In this document: in pieces, positions 36,601-49,400 of the stretch
How positions within the stretch are numbered: position 1 is the first letter of the stretch
How the letters are laid out: every line of letters begins with the position of its first letter
Source of the DNA: Malania oleifera
Taxonomy: Eukaryota > Streptophyta > Magnoliopsida > Santalales > Ximeniaceae
DNA: 64,000 bases
Direction of reading: 5' to 3'
NCBI RefSeq assembly: GCF_029873635.1
Contig: NC_080424.1
Coordinates: 427,501-491,500 of the forward strand
Notes under the pieces: generated by a model
Databases searched by the model: none
What the model was told of the DNA's origin: nothing
What the model saw: only the letters and a program-made list of their open reading frames with translations
Program-made: the position numbers and the translations under genes

Positions 36601-39600
36601 TCATGTCCAATAATGCTTAAATCTTTTCCAAGTTGGCCTTAATGCTTCAGTGGATAACTAGGAAGCCTAAAAACTTGCCCAAGGATGCCCTAAAGACACA
36701 GTTATCAAAATTTTAAATTCGATTGGTACTGCCTCAAGATCGAAGATCTTGGCTAGGTATAAGATGTGATTTTTCGGGGTAAGGCTTTTCGACAACAAGT
36801 CATCTTCATAAACTTCCATGTTTCACCCAATTTAGTGTTGCAAAGTACGGGACACCATCCTTAGGAATGTTGCGTTGACATTCTTGAGGCCAAAAGGCAT
36901 CGCTCCACAGCAGTATGTTCCTTGCTTAGCCACGAAAGACGTCTTCTCCTTGTGTTCACGTGCCATTTGGATTTGATTGTACTCATAGTAGCCATCCATG
37001 AATTGTAGGAAGCAATTTTATGAGGTTGCATTGACCAAGTTGATCTTTGGTAGTGGGAACCAATTCTTGGGAGATGCCTCATTTGAATAGGTGAAGTCAA
37101 TACACATCTGCCATTTTCCATTGGCCTTCTTTACTGAGACATTGTTAGAGAGCTACCCCAAGTAGTTAACTTCCCTAACTAGCCTTGCACTGAGGACCTT
37201 CTAGACTTCTTTGGTGATGGCTTAGTTCCTTTCTTGAGCAAAAATATGTTTTCCTATTTCACTAGCCATTGGATCTATTCCTAACTATTGTGTAATGACT
37301 ATGGTTTTGAATAGTGGTTGTGATAATTTTGTAACAATATTTTGGGTTTTTGATATCGTTGCACATTGCTAAATTAGTGGGAAGAAAAAAAATCATAGTT
37401 GTAGCAGCCATTATGGATCATATGACCATTTTGTAACAACCACTATTCCATCATAGCCATGGATCGCGATCTAGATTGTAGGATCATGCGATTCTATAGA
37501 ATTTGTTTAATTTATTGTCTATTTGAATGTTTTTATGTGCCTAATAGGTTAATGGAGTGTGTAATTGTATTTTGTTTTATTAATTAATTCACAATGTGTA
37601 TGATTAATGATGATGTGGAAATATAGAAAATGTAGAATTTTTTTGCCCTTACTAAAAAATATTAGTAAGTTGAACTCAAGGTCCCAAAATACACTATGAC
37701 TCTTTTAAAGAAGGTTTAGGACCTTGAAACATGCAAATATACCAACATACATAAGATTGTGTAAGCTTGAAAAAAAAATTCATGGTCATTACACTCACTT
37801 TTCTTTATGTAGCACCACTACTCCAGCCTGGTACACGTTGTTATGCAACACTACATGCTACCGCTATTTCAAACCATGAGTAATGATTGACAAATTCACC
37901 CTAAGCATTTCATCTGGGAAACACACAAAGACATCAGTACTGTTCTATGAAAAACTAATTAATTTTCCTTTTATCTTTAGCCTTAATGTCTCTATTTGTA
38001 CAAATCTTTCTTGGGTCTACAACATCAAGCATAACTTCCTCAAGTTCCTTTGCGTTTTGAAGGTCATCTACCCTCCATGGTGTCTTGAGTTCTTCTATTG
38101 TCATTGCCACATCGGGGCTCCCTTTCCCTTTAGTTCCATGAAGTGCCATTGGCGACCCATGGCCTTGTCCCCCCCCCCCCCCTCCAAGTTCTCCCCACCT
38201 TTGGGGATTAGGATCTTCATCATTAGGTGATAAATGGAGGTCACAATTCTCACCTGGTTCAGAGATGGTCTCATAAAGTCAAGTTATATGCCCAAGAAAT
38301 TTTCATTACCAAGAAGTCAACCATGGAAGTGGCTTTGCAGGACTGAATCCTAATGAGATTACTAAAGCTATGGCTCTCTATTATCTCGTGTACAAAAGTG
38401 TAACGGTCTTGGGCCCAACTTACGTGAGGTACTGTTTGCTTTGGCCCACTGGCCTCACGGGTTTATTTTATATAAGGCGCCTCACTTAGTTGGAGTCCAA
38501 ACCTCCTTATAAGCTCAAGATCTTCCTAGTACACATCCGATGTAGGATCGTGACAAGCTCTCCCATCCAATCTCTGACGTCCATGTCAACATGATTTCCT
38601 TAGTACACATTTGATGTAAGACTGTGATAGACTCTTTTGTTTAAAGTCTGACGTTCTTGTCAGCATGATCTCCTTAGTACACATCTAATATGAGACTGTG
38701 ATAGGTTCTCTCATATGATCTCTGACATCCTGGTCAAAGTGGCTTACACCTTTGTGTAGGATCTACTCACATGATAGTACTCCCAGGACAGATCCACTCA
38801 CATGATAATACCCCTAGGGTGACTCTAATACCAAATGTAATGGTCTTGGGCCCAACTCCGATAAAATATTGATTGCTTTTGCCAATTGGCTTCAAGGGTT
38901 TATCCTATAAAAGGCGCCTCACTTAGTTGGAGCACAAACCCTCCATATAAGCCCAATATCCCCCTAGTACACATTTGATGTGGGACCGTGACAAAAAGCT
39001 AGTAAATAGGCCTTAACCTACTTGGCTACTTGAGAGATCTAAATTAAATAATATAATATAATATAATAATATATTAATATAATATAATATAATATAATAT
39101 TATAAGATTATAATATAATATATATAAGTTCTCTTGAAGCTTTAGGAAGTTTCAGGAGAAATTGATTTCCTGAGAACCCCCCCTTCTCACGTCTCTTAGA
39201 TCTCTCTCTCTCTCTCTCTCTCCCCCTTCGTGCGCTCTCTCTCCTCAATTTTCTCAGCAAAACCTGCATCAATTGAAGAGCAGAAAACATCCCAGGGTTC
39301 CAATTTCGCCCACCAAGAATTTGACTGAGAAAATTTTATCGTTTGTACATCGTAGGAACCAATCCAAAGCTAGTGTAAGTGGTCTAGATTATATCAGATT
39401 TTCATATAATGTATATATATTTAAGTGTATTTTTAAGTGGATTTACCTTATGTCAGATTTTCATAAAATGTATATATTTAAGTATATTTGTAAGTGGACT
39501 AGATTATGAAAGGTTTATTTTAAAATATTTTCGATTAAATTTAAGTACATGAATTTAATTATATGTATGTTATTTAAATATATGTCTGGGTTAGATTAAA

Positions 39601-42600
39601 CTGCGGGGATTTGATTATATCGGATTTTTTGAGTATATTGGAATTAAATTAAATATGTGGAATTGATCATATGAAATTATAATTATTATTCAAATTGTGT
39701 AACCTGAGTTTATTTTATTTTATTGCATATTTGAGTAAATTCGGGATTTTTTTTTTTTCAGGATTATACTTGTTATGTGATTTATAGAAAATATTGATAT
39801 GATTTTATTAAGAAATTTGATCTTAGGGAAATGGTCAGAATATTATTCTGTTTAATTGCATAAATTGTATTATATGTCTTAAGAACCCTGGTGGTCGTAG
39901 TTACAGATGAATATTAGTGCAGCCACACTGTTGTGGAAGTGTTGGCAGTGGATAGTTAGTTTGGCATGAGTAGGGTTGTACCCGTCTGTTTCTGGACTAG
40001 GATGTGGTAGTCAAACTGATCTTACAGACATAATATTTGATTTAGTCTGATTGGTTGATTGGCTAGCCAGTTAAGTCTAGTCTTCGGACTGCACAACCTG
40101 GTCATGGGGGTTAAACATGACATGACCAAAAAGGAGCCCTTTTATGCATATTTATATATTTATGTGATTGTGGACAATTAATAGGATTAAATGATGTTTT
40201 GGAGAAGAGTTCGTATATTCAATTATATATGTGACCTACGGTTTATAAAGCAATTATTATTAAAATAATATTATTAAATTATTTTTATATTGTGAAGCTC
40301 ATATTAGTCACACACTAATAATAATCTAGTCCATACTTACTGAGAGGTGTCTCACCTAATCATTTTCATACATTTCAAATACCTTGAGGAGTCTAGCTGA
40401 AATCAGAGTAGCGTAGCGGAAGCGTGGGTGGGATAGTAAGAGTTATTTAGAATAGATCTTAAATTAGCTGTATTTTTAATGTTTTAGAATTTTAAGGATG
40501 ATAATATTTTATATTGGAGATATTATGGTATAAAGGTCTTTAGTACTCTGGTAAATATATTTGAGATCTTCCGCTGTGCGAATTTTTGGGTCGCTACAAA
40601 ATGTGTCGGTAAAACTCTAATTTTCAATTAGGGCCCTCATCACGTTGTAGTTGGTGATAGTAGCAACCAACACCTAGGCACCTACTGGGGGTGAGAGAGG
40701 TCCTTGAGGTTTTGATCCAATCTTCAGGTCAATCCCCAGGTGGCTTTTCTCCTTAGGCAAAGTGAGCCAAGGTCCCATTTTGGATGTAGGCCTCCAGATC
40801 ATGGAGGTGATGACACTCCTCTGTATTCTAGTCGTGGTCATGGTTGAACTAATAGCGACCTTCTTGGGACCTTGAGCTTGGGGGGCCTAGCCACCGAATT
40901 ATAGGATCATTGCAAGTGTACACTAGGATTGGACCCCAAAAGGTATTAAGAATAATATAGTGTTCAAACCTCTTCTCTAGTGGTCTTTCCTTACATGGAG
41001 ACCTCATTGTTTCTCTTTTATTCTTCGTCTACGGTTGCTTCGGCAGGTCCCTAGCTCTTTGTTTTCGCATCTTCTTTATCAAGCTCGATCTCCTTTCGAG
41101 CTTGTTATACCTTTTCTGCGTTACAATATATTTTTGCTTCTTTCAAGAGTGTAGGCACATTTTATGTTGCTTCTTTGATAGGGCAAAACTACACTTGGTC
41201 GAAATTAAATTGTACATTAAGGTAGCCACAATTACTCTCACTGGTATTTTGAGTTCTTAAAAATTGAAGTGCGTTAGGTAATCTTGTAAAGATTGTCTAG
41301 GTTTTTGACTGATCTCCATTAAACTCAAGGAAGTTTTCTTCATTTGCATACTACTCATGAAATGACCCCAAGAATAGGGAGCTAAAATCTTTGAAGTTTG
41401 TCATTGACATTGGTTTTAGTCTGCAGTACCAAGTATAGGCCCGATGTGGGATCATTATAGACTCTCCCACGTTCGATCTCTGATGCCTTCATTAGACTAG
41501 CCCATACCTCTATGTGGGGCTTGCACTTGCATCTAAGATCTACCCACATTACTTATGGTGCCTTTGATGCCAAATACAACTCTTGTATGCCTTGGACCAA
41601 TAAGCCTCACGGTTTTGCCTCATAAAAAGGTGCCTCACAACGTTTAATCTTTAACCATCCTTATATAGCCAAGATCTCCCTAGTACATGCCTAATGTATA
41701 ACACTTGACATATGATGGCATCCGATGCCTCATGGAAGGCCATTATGGCTTTGAATGTCTCCAAATAATCTACATGGTTAGTAGTACCATTGTAGGATTC
41801 TATGACCGGCATTTGGAATCATGTAGGGACGGGTGCTTCAATTATTTCCCTAGAAAAGGGGTTCCATTCATCTTCTTCTTTGATTCTAAGTAAATCTCAA
41901 GGCTTTTTTTGTGGCTCTCCATTTGCATTCCTCAGGCTCCATTTTCGAGGTGGCTATTTAGGTTGATTGGCGTGTACCTACTGTGGGATTTCGGCGGCAC
42001 GAAATTTTCCACTTCTCATTGGTGGATATTTTGAAGGCCATGAGCTACCTTCTCTTTCATTGAAGGGCTGGTGCTCAAGAAAGTCTTGAACATTCTCCAC
42101 CAAAGCTCTCATATGATCATACATCGTCTGGAATTTTTTTTGGGTGAGAAGCACATGCCTTGGCGGGACTAGGGGTGATAACTCCTTGCTAGGATGATCT
42201 AGGAAGGATTGTGAAGGCAGGAGAACACAAAAATGTGTCTCAACTAAGGGTGTACAAAAATCATCAAAAAATTGTAAACAAGATTATAACCTTATAGTTT
42301 TACATTTTTTTTTTATTTTTTATTTTTTGGTTTTAGAGGACCAAAAAATACCAAAAGAATTGATTTATATTTCGATTAATTAAAATGTAGATATTATGTC
42401 AACATTTATTTGTTAATTATTTAAAAATTTTGATTTTAAGAATATATAGTTGTAGGGGTGTACAAAATTTACCGCAAAATTGACCCGAAATCGGACTGAG
42501 ATAAGTTTCGGTTCGATCTTTCGATTTTCGGTTTTAATTTCAGTTCTTGAAAATGGAAAATTTCAATTCTCAGTTCGATTCCGGTTTCCAACCCAAAACT

Positions 42601-45600
42601 GAATCGAAAACCAAAAAATCAAAATATCTTATAAAAATATATAGTAATACTGTACAACAACACAACAATAAAACCAAGCCTTACCACTAGGTGGAGTCGG
42701 CTGTTTGAATCCTTTTTCGCCAATTTATGTGATCATGCACCATTTCTTTGACAAGTTCAGGGCGATTTTATCCTTATTATCTCATTTCAAGTTGTTTTAG
42801 GTCTAGCCCTACTCCTTTTACTAGCCACCCTAGTAACTAACTCACTCTTCGACACTGGCGCATTATGTGACCTATGTTGCAAGTGCCCAAACCATCTAAG
42901 TTGTCCCTTCCTTATCTTATTTTCTAAAGGAGCTACACCTAACTTACCGTGAATATGTTAATTCCTGAATTTATCTTTCAGTGTTATACCACTCATCCAT
43001 CTAAGCTTTCTCATCTTGACAACATTTACTTTTTGGATATTCTATTTCTTTTTCGCCCAACATTCTGATCCATATAGCATAGCTGGTCTTATAGTCATCC
43101 TATAAAACTTTTTTTTAAAATTTTAATGGTATTCTATGATCATAAAGCACACTTGAAGCACTTTTCTATTTTACCCAACTAGCTTTAACTCTATGCATTA
43201 CATCATCTTCAATTTCTCCTTCAGCTTGCATAATTGATCCAAGATATCGAAATCTACAAGTGCTCTATTTCTTCATCAAGTTTAACTTTATCTCCAATAT
43301 TCCTTCTACTATTATTGAAATTACATTTCATATATTCTGTCTTATTTCTATTTATCCTAAAGTCTATAGATTCCAAAGCTTCTCTCCATAATTCTAACTT
43401 AGTCTCTACTCCACCCCTAGTTTCATCAATTAATACACTATCATCTGCAAACAACATACACCATGGAACCTCATTTTGAATGCTCTTAGTCAGCCGGTCC
43501 TCACTAAAGCAAAAAGATAAGGGCTCGAAGTAGATCTTTGATGTACACCTATGATGATTGGAAATTCTCTAGTTTCTCCATCGATACTCCATCGTACATA
43601 TCCTTAATGACATTAGTATACCTACTCCATATTTTTTTTTAAAAAAAAACTCACCATAGAACTTCCCTAGGTATCCTATCATATGCTTTCTCTAAGTTTA
43701 TAAATACCATATACAAGTCTCCCGTCTTTTCCCTAAACTTTTCCATTAATCTTCTTAAAATATATATAGCTTCTGTGGTAGATATTCCAGACATAAAATC
43801 AAATTTATTTTTTGAGACCTTTGTTTCTAGCCTTAATCTTTGTTCAACTGTCCTTTCCCACAGTTTCATCCTATGACTCATAAGTTTAATTCCACAATAG
43901 TTATTATAATTTTGAATATCTCCTTTATTTTTGTATATAGGTATTAAAGTGTTTTTCCTTCATTCATCTGACATTTTCTTAGTTTTTATAATTGTGTTAA
44001 ATAAATTAGTTGATCATATAATTATGTTACCACCCAAGTATTTCCAAACTTCAATTGAGATGTTATCCGGTCTTATAGTTTTTCCATTTTTCATCATTTT
44101 TAGTGCAACCTTAACTTCGTTAACTCTAATTTTGTGAATAAATCTCATATTTTTAGTCTTTTCCTCATTTGTCAATTCTAAGTTCAAGCATTCTATTTGA
44201 TTTTGATTAAACAACTTACTAAAATAATTTCATCATCTCTCTTTTATGTCTTTGTACTTAACCAAGACAATATCATTCTCGCTTTTTATATATTTTACAT
44301 TTCATAAGTCCTTACTCTTCATTTCTCTAACTTTAGCAAGTTTAAATATATCTCTTTCCCCTTCTTTTGTATCTAATCTATCATAAAAACTATTAAATGA
44401 TCTGTGTTTAGCTTCACTAATAGCTTTTTTTGCATCTTTTCTCGCCTTTCTATTCTTTTCAAAGTTATCCATGTTTCTACACTTTTGCAACGTTTTATAC
44501 CAAATTCTTTGTCTTTTCGGATTTTTGGACATCTTTATCACACCACCAAATTTATTTGCTATTTGAGAATTTTCTTCTTGATTCACCTAAAATCTCTTTT
44601 GCTATCTTTTTAATAGAGCTAGCTAATCTACTCTAAGGAGTATTTGTATCTATCATATCCTCTATAGTCCAATCCCCATCTTTGTTCATTTTATCTTTAA
44701 ATTTTATTATATTTTCTCTCTTTAGGTTCCACCACCTAGTTTTCATACACTAGTTTATTTTATCCCTTTTCTTCTATTTTTTAATATATATATCTAATAT
44801 CAAGACTCTATGTTGTGTGGTTGACTTTCACCTAAAATAACTTTACAATCTTTGCATGATAAACGGTGTACCCCTTTAGTTTAAAAAAATCTATTGGACT
44901 TCTATTTTTGTCCATTTTTAAAGGTTATTAAGTGTTCTTCTCTCTTATTAAGTGTTAATACTATCTTACAATATAATGTTTAACTAAAATTAATATATCT
45001 TATATTTATTAATAATTTCCTTGTAAATTCAATTTTGAATAAACAAATACATCTTCACTTTCTTAACTTTTTTTTTAAATTTAATTATAAGAATAGAAAT
45101 CTAAAATAATAATAATAATAATAATAAACAGTTAGCTTTTATAAACATGGACAGACTCCCCTCTTTCACAAATTTTTGATGTGGGACAACAACAACAGGA
45201 AAAACTCTCATGCTGACGGGCTAACGACTTACTCATTGCTCAATGCTCCCAACCTCCCCATCTATACTTGTCCTATATCGGATGTGCTGGAGATTTGAAT
45301 TCTCTCCCTCATCTATAAATATCAGTTCTCCCCTTCCCTTTATTACCAACACAACCACTAGCTAGGCTTGCATTTATTATGCGTGGCCCACATTTGACTC
45401 CCATAGTGTGGTTGAGTCTTCCAATGTTTCAACTTACACGTTTTCATGTAGTGTGTCAAGTTGACTCTCCATTTGTAGTTGAGCCCTTCGAACTTTTAGA
45501 AAAATTTTGGAGGATTTTGATTATCGATTAATTATTCAAATCGAACCGAAGAATTGTTAAACCAATTAGAAGAAAATCGTTGGTTATAGTTTGGTTTCGG

Positions 45601-46451
45601 TTCAGTAATCTAAGAAACCAAACTTTGCGGTTCAATAATTGGTATTGGCTAAAACTGACCAATTATCCCCTATATAGTTAATACAGATAAACAATTACGT
45701 GCCATGGCTAAGTAGGTAGATTATTGAACTTCCTCTTTCCTTTGGTGATGTATACATTTTATAAAAGAGGATTGATGTACTGATTTCTCCTAAACAATGT
45801 GAGACAATTGGAAATACACTGCTACAATAATGCAACTATGTAACACCAAGTCACCAACACCCATTGTCACTTGTGAGTGGATTTGTCGCATATTGTTTGC
45901 ATGAAAGATGGGGGAGCCCACCCCTCTTTTCAAAAGCCCATTAGGCCACTTCAACTCACATTTGTTGCTTGTCATGGACTGAGTTCTTAACTTATGTTAG
46001 CAACATGGCTCTAGGCCTATTGAGACTTTCATCAACTAATCTCTAAGCGTTGGTGGTTCATGTGAACAAAACATGTTGAATAGCAGTTTAAAAGTATAAA
46101 ATTAGGTAAAATAACCAAATCAAACCATTAAATTATAGTTTGACTAGATCATCACTTCGCAACTCGACATCAATTCATGAATTTTAAAACTGTGGACATT
46201 GCTGAAGTCATAAGTTTTAGCCAAGACCAAACTGATTAAAAACTGATAAAATGGTTTATGGGTTGGTCGGCGATTTCCCATTTTGTATAACACGATTGTA
46301 TAGTTCAGTTTGTTGGTTTAGCGTCAAATCCACCCAACCCAACCCAATCCAACCCGGACCACCTCTTTATGTGTGTGTGTGTGCGTGCGCCCAATCCAAG
46401 TTGGACTACCTCTTTATGTGTGCGTGTGTGGGTGTGTGTGTGCGTGTGTGG

Positions 46452-46484
<33 letters not shown>

Positions 46485-49400
46485 CGTGCGCTGGCCCAGT
46501 GTCACAGTCCCATATCGCTTGTGTACTAGGGAGATCTTGGGTTTGCAAGGAGGGTTTAAGCTCCTACTATGTGAAGTGCCTTTTATAAGACAAACTTGTG
46601 AGGTCAGTGGGCCAAAGAGAACAATACCTTACTCGAGTTAGGTCCAAGACCGTTGTGCGCGCGGAGCCTTGTGGCCTGGTGTCACAGTCCCATATCGCAT
46701 GTGTACTAGGGAGATCTTGGGTTTGCAAGGAGGGTTTAAGCTCCAACTATGTGAAGCGCCTTTTATAGGACAAACTTGTGAGGCTAGTGGGCCAAAGAGA
46801 ATAATATTTTGCCCGAGTTGGGTCTAGGACCGTTACAGTTGGTATCAGAGCCGCCCTGGGGATACTATCATGTGAGTGGATCCTACACAGAGGTCTAAGC
46901 CACTTTGACGAAGACGTCGGAGATCAGATGAGAGATTCTATCACGGTCTTACATCAAATGTGTACTAGGAAAATCACACTAAAGAGAACATCAAAAATTG
47001 GACGGAAGAGTCTGTCATGATCTCACATCAGATGTGTACTAGGGAAATCATGCTAATGATGATGTTAGAGATTGGAAGGGAGAGTCTGTCACGATCCCAT
47101 ATCGGATGTGAACTAGGGAGATCTTGGGTTTTAATGGAGGGTTTGGGCTCCAACTATGTGAGACGCCTTTTATAGTACAAACTCATGAGACCAGTGGGCA
47201 AAAGTGAAGAATACCTCATCGGAGTTGGGCACAAGACTATTATATCTGGGGATGCCTTAAAAAAAAATATTCCTTTCTTTTCTTTTCTTTTTTCCCTTTT
47301 TCTACTTTGCCTTAAAATAAGTTAAACCGCCATTCAAACCAAACCGCCCAATATTCAAGTTAATCCAAAATGAACCAACTACATCCTTAATAGCTCGACT
47401 TAGGATTAGCTTCTTGCCAAACCAGCAAGATCAGATTAACAGGAATTTTAGGTTTAACCTGACCCAACCTAGCCCATGAAAACTCCTACTTTTGGTTCAC
47501 ATTTCCCTTAGACAGCGCCAATCTACTGGCACTCAAATTGGATTTTCATACCTACAAGTCTCTCTGTCTCATGTAGTGCTTGGTACTGGGTTCAAACTAT
47601 ACAAATATTGGGCTCTTGCAAAACAAGGTGAGAGTTGACCAATCTTTGAAAGAACCCTTTGATGATTGTGACTAGGAGTAAAGCAAAGGTATAAAAGTAG
47701 TGTATTTTTTTTTTGTTGAATGGACTTTTAATTCACTTGAGTGCCATTTCAATTGGTGATTCCTCTTCCCCTAATTGCTCTACCTTGAATATTGGGCCTC
47801 TTGTGTTTTTTTTTTTTTTAAATCAGTAAATGTAAATTATATTGATCAAAATGGATATGTACAGAAACTTTGAGCATACCTGAGAGAAGGAAGACTAATT
47901 AGACCTGGCAAAGCAGATCGGGTCGGTTTATCCATGACGGATAAGGCGGATTATCAGGTGAAAAAATCATAATCCATATTTGACTTGTTTAAATGGCGGA
48001 TTAGGCGGTTTTGGGTCGGATAATTCATGGCGGATGGGCGGATAATCCGCCATTCTCAAATATAATTTTATTAATAATTTATTTTTGTCATAATAATTTA
48101 AATTGTATATGATAACTTGCAATTAGTTTGTGTATTAACTTTTTTAGTAACTATATCAATCATTCAATCATTTATACTAATTAACAACTCCTAATTCATG
48201 CAAGTAAAACTATAAGCAATAAAACATAATAAATTAATCTCAATCCAACTCAAAATAAAAACTCAAACTGTGTGACTCGTGTGAGTCTAAAATCTAAACA
48301 TTATAATTGTTCTTATAGCATGTGAGTTTCTTTAAATACAACTATTGTCAAATCGTGTGAATCTCCCAAAATAAAACAATCAACAAACTAAAAAAAAATC
48401 TCAATCCATCCTTCAAATAGCTTCAAAATCATTTGAATGCATTGAATTAATTGAAATGCTTTCATTTGTGACATCAAAGCTTTCATCTTCTTCTCCTCGT
48501 GTGCCTATCATGAAAGAATTCAAAATATAATTTAAGTTATGAATCAAATAACATAAATTGAACTTATTAATTAGCATCTCAAAAGTTACAAGTTATCAAA
48601 CTGGGAAAAAAATTTACAAATAATTTATTCAACACTACAAGTTAAAACAACAAACAAACAATAATTTATTGACTACATAATTTTCAAAGATAAATAGAAG
48701 CACTAGCTGCACAGCCTGTGCCAGTGTAGTAATATTCAAATAAAGTCAAACAGAGCAAGATGATACACTAGATGAGGTACGACCTGCTCTTTCAGCTTGA
48801 GCAATATCTTCAGCAAGTTCTTCCTTATCTACAAAATCTTCAACTGCATTCAAAATTCAAAATATAAATAAATAAATAAATATTGCATAATACATAGTAA
48901 TTATAATATAAGTAAATAAGCATACCTCCTCGACTATACAGCCAATCACGAGTTAAAATGATAGTTTCAGCATTATCAGGCGTAAGAGAACTACGTGACA
49001 TATTTATCACTTTTCCTCCAATACTAAATGCTGATTCCGATGCAACAGTTGATATTGGAATTGATAAGATATCTCTTGCCATTCGAGAAAGAATTGGATA
49101 CCTATATTCATGACTCCTCCAAAAGTCCAAAATATCCAATTCTTTATCACAATCTACCATCCTCTCTCTAAAAAACATTTCTAGTTCTGACATTGGAGCT
49201 TCTTCATCTTCTTTAGAAAAAGTTTTAAAACCCTAAAAACAAGTATATAACAATAGAAATATAAAAATTCTATAGATGTATAATAAAAGTAAAATAAAAT
49301 TTGTACTTAAAAAAAAATCTTACTTTTAGTGTCATATCAACTGATGTTGCAATAGGTGTCATATGACCACGATCATGACTAATAGTTGCTTCAAAGGAAG

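Larger units (their letters stand above)
36545..42240 (-). mobile_element. Tat-type Ty3/gypsy remnant (gag and RT), with nested insertions
   Basis: On the minus strand: gag traces between about 42200 and 40620, including an FNHDHD/TEECHHLHDLEAY zinc-knuckle-adjacent motif near 40850-40800; protease/linker traces at 38.4-37.1 kb; and reverse transcriptase from about 37120 to 36545 (MCIDFTYSNEASPKNWFPLP near 37110-37050, AMPFGLKNVNATF near 36905-36865, LLDMKPPRNLHEVQK near 36610-36565). This wording matches the Tat lineage. Later insertions are a TRIM (38399-38995) and an LTR (39045-40598). Very broken. Confidence 0.7.

Noticed and set aside
46251-46641. Cys/Val-rich and His/Thr-rich ORFs on both strands
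   Set aside because: They are translations of the (GT)n microsatellite and TRIM LTR.
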